From Platanthera guangdongensis (taxonomy: Eukaryota > Streptophyta > Magnoliopsida > Asparagales > Orchidaceae), in contig CM077155.1 in NCBI GenBank assembly GCA_039583875.1, forward strand, positions 10,891,046 through 10,955,045: a stretch of DNA of 64,000 nucleotides, in the 5' to 3' direction. A program made the position numbers and the translations under genes. The notes under the pieces are model-generated. The model saw nothing but the letters and a program-made list of their open reading frames with translations. It did not search any database and had not been told where the DNA came from. Below, one piece after another: positions 51,381 through 62,990 of this stretch (the stretch's first letter is position 1; every line of letters begins with the position of its first letter).

Positions 51381-51894
51381 GGGTCCCCCTTTTTCTTTTC
51401 CTTTTGCTGTGCTGAGCGAGAATGCTCTAGATGTGCAATTACATTAAATATATTGCAAATGTTTTGTATGCAGTCCTTTCCTTTTTTATTGCAAACGCGC
51501 TTGATACCATTGTTCTAGCCGAGCGCGTCTTAAGCACGCTTCCGCCGAGGCCCTTGGCCTCCCTAGGATAGTCTCCCTTAGTGATGGATAGGCGGGAATC
51601 TATCAAAAGAGCCCAGGGCTTAGACATTTTGCTTCCGCGCTCTGCCGAAAATAGTACCGGGAACATCACTCGTGTGCCCTTCGAGACGAGGTCATCCTAC
51701 TTTTAGCTTACGCGAACCGTTCCAAGCTTTCGCATAATGCTTCCCCGTCTAAGAATATTATGAGCCTTCCCGCCGAGAACCTCCTTTGGCGAGATCTCCT
51801 TGACAGGGGCCTCCCTGCCGAGATCAGTTCTCGTCGAGACCTCTCCTATCTTCACCTCTTTCCGTATCGTGTTTCGGGTGCGTTTCCTGCCTTG
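51381..51894. other. 3' flank of antisense gene 2 in Tat-B
   Basis: No recognised frame. AT-rich near 51420-51500, then DNA with CGCCGAGA and CTTCCGCCGAG words, leading into the tandem array. Equivalent to 27533-28384 in Tat-A. Confidence 0.4.
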
Positions 51895-53222
51895 ATCAAA
51901 CCAAACCTATCCCCCACAGGCGAGCCTTCGGACCTGCCAGCTAGGTGAGAGCCTGTGCAACGGGTCTACCTGGGGCCGAGCCGAGCTCGGGGTGCCGATG
52001 AAGCTCTCAAACCAAACCTATCCCCCACACGCGAGCCTTCGGACCTGCCAGCTAGATGAGAGCCTGCGCAGCGGGTCTACCTGGGGCCGAGCCGAGCTCG
52101 GGGTGCTGATGAAGTTCTCAAACCAAACCTATCCCCCACAGGTGAGCCTTCGGACTGTCAGCTAGATGAGAGCCTGCGCAGCGGGTCTACCTGGAGCCGG
52201 GCCGAGCTCGGGGTGCCGATGACATTCTCAAACCAGACCTATCCCCCACAGGCGAGCCTTTAGACCTGCCAGCTAGATGAGAGCTTGTGCAGCGGGTCTA
52301 CCTAGGGCCGAGCTGAGCTCGGGGTTCCGATGACATTCTCAAACCAGACCTATCCCCCACAGGCGAGCCTTCGGACCTGCCAGCTAGATGAGAGCCTGCG
52401 CAGCGGGTCTACCTGGGGCCGAGCCGAGCTCTAGGTGCCGATGAAGTTCTCAAACCAAACCTATACCCCACAGGCGAGCCTTCGGACCTACCAGCTAGAT
52501 GAGAGCCTGCACAGCGGGTCTACCTGGGGCCGAGCCGAGCTCGGGGTTCCGATGATGTTCTCAAACCAGACCTATCCCCCACAGGCGAGCCTTCGGACCT
52601 GCCAGCTAGATGAGAGCCTGCGCAGCGGGTCTACCTGGGGCCGAGCCGAGCTCGGGGTTCCGATGACGTTCTCAAACCAGACCTATCCCCCACAGGCGAG
52701 CCTTCGGACCTGCCAGCTAGATGATAGCCTGCGCAGCGGGTCTACCTGGGGCCGAGCCGAGCTCGGGGTGCCGATGAAGCTCTCAAACCAAACCTATCCC
52801 TCACAGGCGAGCCTTCGGACCTGCCAGCAAGATGAGAGCCTGCTCAGCGGGTCTACCTGGGGCCGAGCAGAGCTCGGGGTGCCGATGAAGTTCTCAAACC
52901 AAACCTATCCCCCACAGGCGAGCCTTCGGACCTGCCAGCTAGATGAAAGCCTGCGCAGCGGGTCTACCGGGGCCGAGCCGAGCTCGGGGTGCCGATGACG
53001 TTCTCAAACCAGACCTATCCCCCACAGGCGAGCCTTCAGACCTGCCAGCTAGATGAGAGCCTGCGCAGAGGGTCTACCTAGGGCCGAGCCGAGCTCGGGG
53101 TTCCGATGACGTTCTCAAACCAGACCTATCCCCCACAGGGCGAGCATTCGGACCTCCCAGCTAGATGAGAGCCTACGCAGCGGGTCTACCTGTGGCCGAG
53201 CCGAGCTCGGGGTGCCGATGAC
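51895..53222. repeat. Tandem array, 111-bp unit, 12 copies (Tat-B)
   Basis: Each unit runs from CTCAAACCAGACCTATCCCC through GCGAGCCTTCGGACCTGCCA and AGCGGGTCTACCTGGGGCCG to GAGCTCGGGGTGCCGATGA. The GCGAGCC landmark recurs near 51920, 52031, 52143, 52252, 52363, 52473, 52585, 52697, 52807, 52918, 53028 and 53141. Because 111 is 37 codons, one strand keeps a repetitive frame over five units (52435-52998). I do not regard this as a gene. The array is truncated or interrupted by the Athila LTR at 53223. Confidence 0.9.
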
Positions 53223-55226
53223 TGATGACTAGTTTTAGTCATCCTTTTGGGGGTAATTTAGTTTTCAAAATGCCTAATTTTATTTATATTTTATGTTTGT
53301 TATTTCATGTTTTAATGTTTCTTTAAAATATTTTAATTCCTAGTGTTATTAGAGTTTTGATATAAAATTCTATATAGTCTTACTTTATGTGTTATGTTAT
53401 TATATATTATGTTATGTTATGATACGTTTTAATTTTAAGGTTGTAATTTTTATTATGTTTAAAATCTTGTTTTAACTTCGCTATGTTATGTTTTAAAATC
53501 TATATAGTGTTATGTTATGTTATGTTTTAACTTTGTTTTAATTTTGTTATGACTAATTCATGTCTTGTTTTGTTTTATTTATAGGTCCAAAGTCCACATT
53601 GGTGCAGCCCACATTGATAAAGCCTACAAGCATGTGCAGCCCACTACTTCCAAAATGCAAGCAGCCCACTTCAAGCATGGTGCAGCCGGCCACATATGGT
53701 GCAGCCCAAGTAGCTCTCCTAGCCAACCCGAGCCCATGCAGCCCTCAAAGCTCAAACTCGAGCCACAAAACAGCCCCTACCAAACCCAAAGCAGCCCACC
53801 TAGCCTACCCGAGCCCCCTATGTAGCCCATTTAAGCCCACATGGCCGGCCACCCCCCCCCCCCTCTTTCATATTTTACCATGCATGAATTTTCATCCTAC
53901 ATGGCCGGCCACCTTTAATGAATACATGCATGTTTTCTTTCTCTCTCCCTTCCATTAATGCATTCATTTTCTTCATGCTTGGCCGGCCCCTTCCCTCTCT
54001 CCCCCTTATTATTTATCTTCCATTTATTCCTCATGCATCCCCCTCTTTCTTTTATTCTCTTGCCACCTTTCAATCCATGCATGCATCATAATATTTTCTC
54101 TCCTTTCTTTAATTCTTATTCATTCCCCTTTGCTATTTTACATTTTCCAACTCATTCCCTTTAAATCCATGCATTGAACCACCTCCTTCTTCACACCTCA
54201 TTTAAATAATGTGCATGCATCTTCTCCATCCTACTTGGCCGGCCACCCCCCTTGCCCCCCTCTTCTTCTTTCCATTCTAGAATCTTCCTCCTCATCTATA
54301 AAAAGGGCACCATGGTCTCATGCTTTGGAGAGTTGGATTTTGGAGAGAAAGTGAAGTTCTAGTTCAAGAGAGTGCTTTCTTTTTGCTTACATGTTGTTAA
54401 GTCTTTATTAGTGTAATCTTTTCTTTTCAATTAGTGCAAGTTTTCCTTATAGCCTAATCTAGTCTTTTTAATATCTTGTACACTCTTTTTATTTGCAAGT
54501 AATGAAATTCTCTTCTATTTGTTTCGTTGTTTCCTTTTGCAATATGCATAGCTAATTCCCTCTTAGCATTTGATCATGAGGATCCATGATTTGAAATGAG
54601 AATTATTTTATTTCATAGTTTTATTTTTGCGTAATTCTACTCGTCCTTCTTTGAATAATTATTGTGTCGACTCCGTATTTCCGGTATACGGTAGTAGGCT
54701 TATGATCTCATATTCGAGTAGCCGAGAGGCTCATGAATGTGAAAGATCACTCAAAGAAGGAAGGAGTTGAACGCAACCCTAGAGATAGGATGACGTAAAT
54801 CCTCCGGATTGGAGTCAAATCCAATAGTGCGGATCACCTCGATAATGCAACTTTAGGCTTCTTTGGTTTGTAAAGAGATTTCGATCGAAGAGTCTATAAG
54901 TTAGGAGACTAATGCTCTAGCGAGATTTTGTCTTATTTCGGATCCGTCACGGCCGAGTTGGATTTGCAAATTTAAAACTATGCTCTTTTATTTTCTCGTT
55001 TCATTTCATGGTGAATCAATGATCGAATGCTAGCCTTTTTTTTATATAAGTTTTCGTCTCGCAATTTATCGTTCATTTTACTTTAAAAAATTCTCAGAAT
55101 CCAATAGTCTTCCGGTAGGATAATAGTTAGAGCGCGAGTAGAAGTACTTGACAACCCCGTGTCTAAATACGACCTTGGTACTACAATTCGACAGGTACGC
55201 TTGCCTGTTCGGGTTTTGGCCCACCA
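53223..55226 (+). repeat. 5' LTR of the Athila element (2004 bp)
   Basis: Starts TGATGACTAGTTTTAGTCAT (itself partly palindromic) and ends CCCACCA before the primer site. TATA box TATAAAAA at 54297-54304. CT-rich and AT-rich blocks alternate. Small frames such as 53560-53958 are not supported as genes. Confidence 0.9.
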
Positions 55227-55232
55227 AGTTTT

Positions 55233-55250
55233 TGGCGCCGTTGCCGGGGA
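55233..55250 (+). promoter_or_regulatory. Primer-binding site, Athila type
   Basis: TGGCGCCGTTGCCGGGGA, the typical primer site of Athila elements, 6 bp after the LTR end. Confidence 0.92.
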
Positions 55251-55586
55251 GCTTCTTCGTCAATATTTTGAAAACGCTTGCGCTATTACTTCTCCAAAAA
55301 AATAAAAAAAAACAATTATTATAAATTTATTATAATCACCCACCTCATTTTAATTTCTACCCCACCTAAAATCTCTCGAAAAGGGTAAGGGGCTTTAAGC
55401 GCCACCATTTTACCTAGTACCGGGCGAACCCTTCACCGGGTAGTCCTCGGGAAGTTCGACAGCCAAGCCGTAAAAAAGTCTATTTTCAAAAAATCCAAAA
55501 CAAAAAATTTTTTTTCCTTTCTTTTCCTCCTTTTCTTTCTTTTCCAAGCTTTCATTCTCATCTTCCCTCATTTTCTTTACTAGTGC
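55251..55586 (+). other. Leader of the Athila element
   Basis: About 340 bp of AT-rich leader without a frame, ending in a pyrimidine-rich stretch just before the gag start. Confidence 0.5.
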
Positions 55587-57400
55587 ATGACCCGAGCGAA
55601 TCCGTCGCTACTTGTTGATTTGGACCCCGAAATCGAACGCTCCTTTCGGAGACAACTACGATTCGGGGCTTCCACTTCTCAAACACGGTTGAGGATTCCT
55701 TCGGGGATTGTAATTATTCTGAAATGGGAGATCCCAACCCAGGAATGGCTCAGCAAAGGACTATGTCCGATTATGCTCGACCCAACCTGGGGGGGACTGA
55801 CTGAAACAAGTATTGTTCGACCTGCCATTGCGAACAATAACTTCGAGCTTAAGCCTAGCATCATACAAATGGTGCAGCAATATGTACAGTTCGACGGATT
55901 ACAAGATGAAGATCCGAAACTTGCATATTGCTAATTTTCTTGAAATCTGTGACACCTTTAAAATTAATGGTGTCTCAGATGATGCTATAAGGCTAAGACT
56001 CTTCCCCTTCCTCTTAAGAACTAAAGCCAAACAGTGGTTGAGTTCTCTTCCAAGAGGCTCAATCACTACTTGGAACATTTTAATTGAAAAATTTCTTGCT
56101 AGATACTTCCCTCCCGCCAAAACTGCTAAGTTAAGAAATGATATCACTTCTTATTCTCAAATTGCTTCTGAGACCCTCTATGACACTTGGAGAGGTTCAA
56201 AGAACTTTTGAGAAGATGCCCACATCATGCTCTGCCTGTATGGTTGCAGGTTCAGACATTTTATAATGGGCTAAACCAAGAGACAAAGCAAATGATAGAT
56301 GCTGCTTCCGCTGGTTCTTTAGACCGCAAAACTCCGGAAGCCGCTCTTGAGCTTATCGAGGACATGGCGATGAACACTTATCAGTGGAATTCGTCCAGGT
56401 CTCGCCCATCTAAACCTGCAGGTATCTATGAAGTGGATTCGGTGACGCAACTGGCAATGCAAGTGGAAATGCTGAACAAGAAGATCTCGGAGATGACTGC
56501 TCCCTCCGCCGCTAAGGTATATGAAAATGCTGCTGCTGCCGAGCAGGTGGATTATCTGGGGAACATACCCAGGCCTGCTCAAAATAATTCTCGCCAATAA
56601 TTTTCTACTTTTTCGAATTTTTCTTCTCCTCCTGGTTTTAATGCTGCTACGAATTCTTATCATCCTGGATGGCGTAACCATCCTAATTTTTCATGGAGTA
56701 ATAATGCTAACGTAGTACGCCCACCGCACGATTTTACACCACCACCACCACCACAACAAAATTTTCAAAAACCTTCCCCTTTGGAAGAGATCTTTGCTAA
56801 GTATATAAGCTCAAACGATGCTACTATTAGAAACATAACGGGATCACTTAAAAATTTAGAAAATCAGGTCGGCCAACTCGCCAAGGCTTTTTATGAGAGA
56901 CCACCTGGAACTCTTCCCTCGAACACTGAGCCTAACCCAAGGGAACACGCAAATGCGATTTCCCTTCGGAGCGGTAAAGTTGTTAACGAGCCCACCACAA
57001 GGGAAGAGCCAGAGGTGATTACCTCTCCTACTACTGAAAATATTATCATTACGGAATCAAATGATAAAAATTTTGAAAAAGAAAAAGACAAATCTAATTT
57101 GAAAAAGAAAAGCTTATTTTGAAAAAGAAGTTAAAGAGTTTCCAAATGATGCTCCGACAATTATAAAGGAATTACCGCCACCTCCTTATTCGGCTCGACT
57201 TAGGAAAGAAAAATTAGATGATCAATATCACGTTTCTTGAAATGTTTAAACAAATTCATATAAATTTGCCATTTCATGAAGCAATAAGCCAAATGCCGAA
57301 ATACGCCAAATATCTCAAGGATTTATTAACGAATAAAAAGAAATTGGAAAATCTTTCTCACGTAACGTTAAATGAAGAGTGCTCGGCGGTCGTTAAAAAA
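55587..57400 (+). pseudogene. gag: Athila gag (broken)
   Basis: Starts MTRANPSLLVDLDPEIERSF. The capsid block follows in three shifted frames: NFELKPSIIQMVQQYVQFDG (to 55934), NFLEICDTFKINGVSDDAIR and WLSSLPRGSITTW (to 56211), then LLRRCPHHALPVWLQVQTFY (from 56187). A long acidic/Asn-rich tail includes ISLRSGKVVNEPT (about 56960), a landmark of Athila polyproteins. Frame changes near 55915, 56205 and 56600 and stops make it non-functional. The family packages element RNA in cytoplasmic particles. Confidence 0.88.
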
Positions 57401-58128
57401 CTCTAACTGCCTAAAAAAATACACGATCCGGGTAGTTTTTCAATTCCTTGCGTTTTTGGTGATCTTTTTATAAAACATGCGCTAGCGGATCTAGGTGCGA
57501 GCATCAACTTGATGCCTTTTTCATTGTTTTAAAAAGCTAGGTTGGGCACTCTCAGCCCTACGCGTATGAGTATTCAATTGGCTGATCGATCGATTAAGTA
57601 TCCGTTAGGTATCATTGAGGATGTGCTAGTGAAGGTCGACAAATTCATCTTCCCGGTGGATTTTGTCATTCTTGATATTGAAGAGGACGTCGAGGTCCTC
57701 TTATCCTTGGTCGTCCCTTCCTAGCCACCGCTCGAGCAATCATAAATGTGAGTGACGGAAGACTTTCTCTGCGCGTGGGAGATGAGGAAGTAATATTTGA
57801 TATTAATAAATCGATGAAAAACTCTTTACAAAATGATGACTCTTGTTTTTTCATTGATGATTTAAAAGAAGACTCCTATTTCCCTCCAAATGATTTTCCT
57901 TCTTCCTTTTTTGGACCCTCATCAACTATTTTTGAAAACACTGTTATGTCCGTGCAAGCACCATTCAAAAATGACTCTGATTTTGGACAACAAAATCTTA
58001 TTTTTGAAAATGATAAAAATTTGCCAAATTATTTTGAAAAACCACCTGACCCTGCAGAAAAAAATTATCAGGTTAAGAACTTCCGCCAGCATCAAAATTT
58101 TAAACCGGGCGATCAGTTCTTCTTTTAA
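57401..58128 (+). pseudogene. Athila protease region fused by deletion to the integrase tail
   Basis: Reads CVFGDLFIKHALADLGASIN with the active-site block DLGASINLMP (about 57490-57520), then LADRSIKYPLGIIEDVLVKV and FPVDFVILDIEEDVEV, typical of Athila retropepsin. Stops or shifts lie at 57405, 57529 and 57722. After IFDINKS an acidic linker (57800-58050) leads straight to NFRQHQNFKPGDQFFF, which belongs to the integrase C-terminus. About a thousand residues of RT, RNase H and integrase core expected in between are absent. Confidence 0.8.
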
Positions 58129-58300
58129 ATTCACGTTTACGTATTTTCTTTGGAAAATCTAAATCTCGTTGGTCTGGACCGTTTGCGGTCAAGATGTTCT
58201 TCCTTACGGCACTGTGCTACTTTCACACCCCGATAAGGGGGACTTTAAAGTTAATGGTCATAGACTTAAACTCTATTTCTCTAATGATTCTGTGGACTCC
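58129..58300 (+). pseudogene. Integrase C-terminal remnant of the Athila element
   Basis: KSRWSGPFAVKMFF near 58150-58200, then a frame-shifted form of the usual FKVNG-RLK ending (TLKLMVIDLNS). This matches the last integrase segment before the 3' untranslated region in Athila elements. Confidence 0.75.
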
Positions 58301-60280
58301 TGCCAAGGAGAATCTTCGTTTGATTCTTAGTTCTCTTATTTCTGATGGACATTTTCGTTTTGGACTTATTATTTTTATTCTGTGACTCTTTTATTCGGAC
58401 TTTAAATGATTGTAATAATAAAAAAAAAACATTATCGGGCATCTGCCCATGGACTCTATCTATGTTTTGCTTTTATTTTGCTCTTCCTACCGGAGGCCAA
58501 TCAAGTCCATGTTCGTGGTCGCCGCTCCGCCGTTGCTGATATCAGATGATCAAGTCATACCTGCTGACGATCAAGTACTCTAAAAAGCAAGCATGGGGGA
58601 GCGACATCCGCCTTCATCTCACGAACCCGGGGAAGTCCTGTTCTTTTATTATTTTCCTGCATTTTTCTTTTTCTCTTCTTCTCAGTCCCCTTCTCTTTTT
58701 CTTTATGTTTTCTTCATTGAGGGCAATGAAGGATTTAAGCATGGGGGGGGGTCTAGTAGTCTTTTGTCTTTCCTTTTTGTTCTTCTTCTTTCAAAGAAAA
58801 CATTTATGTTTTAAATTAGTATAGTATTTTATGTCATCAAAATCTAAAATCCAAAAAATTATAAAATATAAAAACCCAAAAAAAATTAGAAAACCAAAAA
58901 TCAAAAAAATTGTGCTAAAATCTATTTGAAAAACAAAACCTAAAAATTATTTTCTATCTTTATTTTTATGTTTCTTCTAGTGATGTGTAGGCCCGTGCGG
59001 TTCCTTAGTTCTTTTAGATTTCTTTGAATAGGTTTTCTAAATTTATCAGTTTAACATAGCTTAGTTTACTAGTTTTTTTTCTTAAATATAGGCATCCGAT
59101 TTTTACGTTTTAAGTTAGCAATTTGTAGTTATGTCTTTTTATTCGGTTAGTTGCTTACGAATGGTTGCTAGGTATCATTAGCTCTTTTTCATTTGCGAGG
59201 TAGTCTTTCTTGGTGTCTAGAACTTGTACCAAGCTACTCTCGAAGCATTTGCGCCGTTTTTACGTTCTTTAGAAATGATTTAGGCCACCATTTGAATAGT
59301 TTGAGCTTTTCATGCCCACCAAAAACAAAACCCTTGCAAAACAATTTTGGGCCTTTTCCTTATTTTCTTTGTTTTTAGCTCCACCTTTCATTTCATTATG
59401 TTCACCAAAGCCAAATATCTTTCCTATTTTTGCACTATAAATTTGAGCTTAAAAATTATTTTTGTGGGAAGGGTATTATTTTTGAAATGAATAGGCAATT
59501 TCAAGCTCATTTTTGGAGCTTTCTTATCAAATGTTATTCAAAGGAAAAAAATTGAGAAAACAAAAGAAAAAAAATATATATCATTACAAAATCAAAAAAA
59601 AATGAATGCAAAAAGTTTGTGTTTGGCCAAGTTTATAAAAGAAAAAATTTTTCATGGCCTTTTTGTTGTAGTTTCATATTGGAGAAATGACATTCTCATT
59701 ACTTCTCATTTGTTATTATGCCTTATTTATTTTTGAGCTCACCTTGGTTTAGTGCCTAAAACTTCCATGTTTATCTTTGATTCCACTTCCTAATCATTTA
59801 CCTAAGCCAAGTTTTAATGCCTAGTAGTAGAAGTCCTAATGATCTTAGAACTTAATTTCGCGTAGTGAAGAAAGTGTGAACGTACAAGCCTATGGCCACC
59901 ATCATTGATGGATTTCTTTGGAGGTTATCTTGGAGTGTCTTAGGGTTAATGTTTATCTAGCAACCTAGTAGTTGTTAATGCGCCGTTTATTTAGAACCTC
60001 TACTTTTTGTTGTCCTTATTTTCATTTATTTTGGATGCCTTGTTTTTAAGATTTAGAAATGTGTAGACTTTTCTTATGTTCTAATGATATTTTTAGGTCT
60101 CCACTTTCAAGTTTTCTACTGTGCACTTCTCACCCCACTAGTTGTTAACATAGGAATTAGGATAGTTTAATTTTTCATGTTTTGTTTTTCTTGATTATGA
60201 AACCTAAATTAGCTTTGTTTATTTTCTATTTCCTACACTAGTTTTTATTTCTATTTGCTTGAGGGCAAGCAAATGTCTAA
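58301..60280 (+). other. 3' untranslated region of the Athila element
   Basis: Two kb without a coding frame, very rich in T and A. It holds two extra polypurine-like strings, AGCATGGGGGAG (58587) and AGCATGGGGGGGG (58739), besides the true one. Long untranslated regions after pol are common in this lineage. Confidence 0.7.
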
Positions 60281-60293
60281 GCATGGGGGAATT
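60280..60293 (+). promoter_or_regulatory. Polypurine tract of the Athila element
   Basis: AGCATGGGGGAATT directly precedes the LTR start TGATGACTAG. Confidence 0.85.
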
Positions 60294-61988
60294 TGATGAC
60301 TAGTTTTAGTCATCCTTTTTGGGGTAATTTAGTTTTCAAAATGCCTAATTTTATTTATATTTTATGTTTGTTATTTCATGTTTTAATGTTTCTTTAAAAT
60401 ATTTTAATTCTTAGTGTTATTAGAGTTTTGATATAAATTCTATATAGTCTTACTTTATGTGTTATGTTATTATATATTATGTTATGTTATGATACGTTTT
60501 AATTTTAAGGTTGTAATATTTTTATTATGTTTAAAATCTTGTTTAACTTTGCTATGTTATGTTTTAAAATCTATATAGTGTTATGTTATGTTATGTTTTA
60601 ACTTTGTTTTAATTTTGTTATGACTAATTCATGTCTTGTTTTGTTTTATTTATAGGTCCAAAGTCCCACATTGGTGCAGCCCACATTGATAAGCCTACAA
60701 GCATGTGCAGCCCACTACTTCCAAAAGCAAGCAGCCCACTTCAAGCATGGTGCAGCCGGCCACATATGTGCAGCCCAAGTAGCTCTCCTAGCCAACCCGA
60801 GCCCATGCAGCCCTCAAGCTCAAACCCGAGCCACCAAACAGCCCCTACCCAAACCCAAAGCAGCCTACCTAGCCTACCCGAGCCCCTATGTAGCCCATTT
60901 AAGCCCACATGGCCGGCCACCCCCCCCCTCTTTCATATTTTACCATGCATGAATTTTCATCCTACATGGCCGGCCACCTTTTAATGAATACATGCATGTT
61001 TTCTTTCTCTCTCCCTTCCATTAATGCATTCATTTTCTCATGCTTGGCCGGCCCCTTCCCTCTCTCCCCCTTTATTATTTTATCTTCCATTTATTCCTCA
61101 TGCATCCCCCTCTCTTTCTTTTATTCTCTTGCCACCTTTCAATCCATGCATGCATCATAATATTTCTCTCCCTTTCTTTAATTCTTATTCATTCCCCCTT
61201 TGCTATTTTACATTTTCCAACTCATTCCCTTTAAATCCATGCATTGAACCACCTCCTTCTTCACACCTCATTTAATAATGTGCATGCATCTTCTCCATCC
61301 TACTTGGCGGCCACCCCCCTTGCCCCCCTCTTCTTCTTCCATTCTAGAATCTTCCCTCCTCATCTATAAAAAGGGCACCATGGTCTCATGCTTGGGAGAG
61401 TTGGATTTTGGAGAGAAAGTGAAGTTCTAGTTCAAGAGAGTGCTTTCTTTTTGCTTACATGTGGTTAAGTCTTATTAGTGTAATCTTTTCTTTTCAATTA
61501 GTGCAAGTTTTCCTTATAGCCTAATCTAGTCTTTTTAATATCTTGTACACTCTTTTATTTGCAAGTAATGAAATTCTCTTCTATTTGTTTCGTTGTTTCC
61601 TTTTGCATATGCATAGCTAATTCCCTCTTAGCATTTGATCATGAGGATCCATGATTTGAAATGAGAATTATTTTTATTTCATAGTTTTATTTTTGCGTAT
61701 TTACTCGGTCCTTCTTTGAAGAATTATTTGGTCGACTCCGTATTTCCGGTATAAGTAGTAGTGGCTTATGATCTCATATTCGAGTAGCCGAGAGATGATC
61801 ATGAAGTGAAAGATCACTCAAAGAAGGAAGGAGTTGAACGCAAACCTAGAGATAGGATGACGTAAATCCTCCGGATGGGAGTCAAATCCAATAGTGCGGA
61901 TCACCTCGATAATGCAACTTAGGCTTCTTTGGTTTGTAAAGAGATTCGATTCGAAGAGTCTATAAGTTAGGAGACCTAATGCTCTAGC
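60294..61988 (+). repeat. 3' LTR of the Athila element, cut by the assembly gap
   Basis: Matches 53223-54919, with TATA box at 61365-61372. Differences are dominated by single-base gaps, many in homopolymers, and become denser toward the gap. The last 300 bp or so are missing or inside the gap. Confidence 0.9.
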
Positions 61989-62488
61989 NNNNNNNNNNNN
62001 NNNNNNNNNNNNNNNNNNNNNNNNNNNNNNNNNNNNNNNNNNNNNNNNNNNNNNNNNNNNNNNNNNNNNNNNNNNNNNNNNNNNNNNNNNNNNNNNNNNN
62101 NNNNNNNNNNNNNNNNNNNNNNNNNNNNNNNNNNNNNNNNNNNNNNNNNNNNNNNNNNNNNNNNNNNNNNNNNNNNNNNNNNNNNNNNNNNNNNNNNNNN
62201 NNNNNNNNNNNNNNNNNNNNNNNNNNNNNNNNNNNNNNNNNNNNNNNNNNNNNNNNNNNNNNNNNNNNNNNNNNNNNNNNNNNNNNNNNNNNNNNNNNNN
62301 NNNNNNNNNNNNNNNNNNNNNNNNNNNNNNNNNNNNNNNNNNNNNNNNNNNNNNNNNNNNNNNNNNNNNNNNNNNNNNNNNNNNNNNNNNNNNNNNNNNN
62401 NNNNNNNNNNNNNNNNNNNNNNNNNNNNNNNNNNNNNNNNNNNNNNNNNNNNNNNNNNNNNNNNNNNNNNNNNNNNNNNNNNNNNNNN
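61989..62488. other. Assembly gap, 500 N
   Basis: Exactly 500 N, a conventional placeholder, so the true length is unknown. The first bases after it (GTAGGATACAATTGACTATC, then CGAGTAGAAGT) weakly resemble the 5' LTR near 55115-55145 (GTAGGATAATAGTTAGAG, then CGAGTAGAAGT), so the missing piece may be only about 200 bp. Confidence 0.95.
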
Positions 62489-62990
62489 TGTAGGATACAA
62501 TTGACTATCGCGAGATGTGTTGATACGAGTAGAAGTCTGTGAAGACCGCTTTGAACATTGCCCAATTTTTTTTATTTAACAAATCTATATTTTTAAATTT
62601 TATGTGAATATATGATTGAGTATTTTTTATGATGAAATAATAAAGATAAAATGATATTAGAAAAATAAAGAAAAAAAACACCTCTGTGGGACCTTCTTTT
62701 CTTTTGAGAAGTTGCATTTTATCCCATTAAAATTTTATTAGCATATTATCTTCTTGTATAATAGGCTAAAATGAAGGACAATATAAATCTATGCAATTTT
62801 CTTGAATCTTAGTCAAATTAAAACAATCCAACAAGAGTGCATGTGCTCTCTTGAATCTTTTTCAAATTAAAAAATAAAATAAAAAACTGTCAAAAAAATC
62901 AAATCGCAAAAAGTAAAACATAAAACAACATCAAAATTAAACTGAACCACTTGATTTTGCTAAAGTGCGTTTTGGGTTAGTCTATGAGTC
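62489..62990. other. AT-rich DNA after the gap
   Basis: The first 60 bp may be the end of the Athila LTR. The remainder is AT-rich with no recognised feature. Confidence 0.35.

Larger units (their letters stand above)
53223..61988 (+). mobile_element. Athila-type Ty3/gypsy element with internal deletion
   Basis: Two matching LTRs (53223-55226 and 60294 to the gap), an Athila primer site, broken gag and protease, a stub of integrase C-terminus and a polypurine tract. RT, RNase H and integrase core are missing. It is inserted in the tandem array of Tat-B, hiding the rest of that element. The target duplication cannot be checked because the 3' end is in the gap. Confidence 0.9.

Noticed and set aside
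52435..52998. 187-codon frame of 37-residue repeats
   Set aside because: It is the translation of the 111-bp non-coding array. Only five of twelve units stay open and no start context or domain supports it.
61976..62565. Two long minus-strand frames across the gap
   Set aside because: They consist of N bases read as unknown residues.
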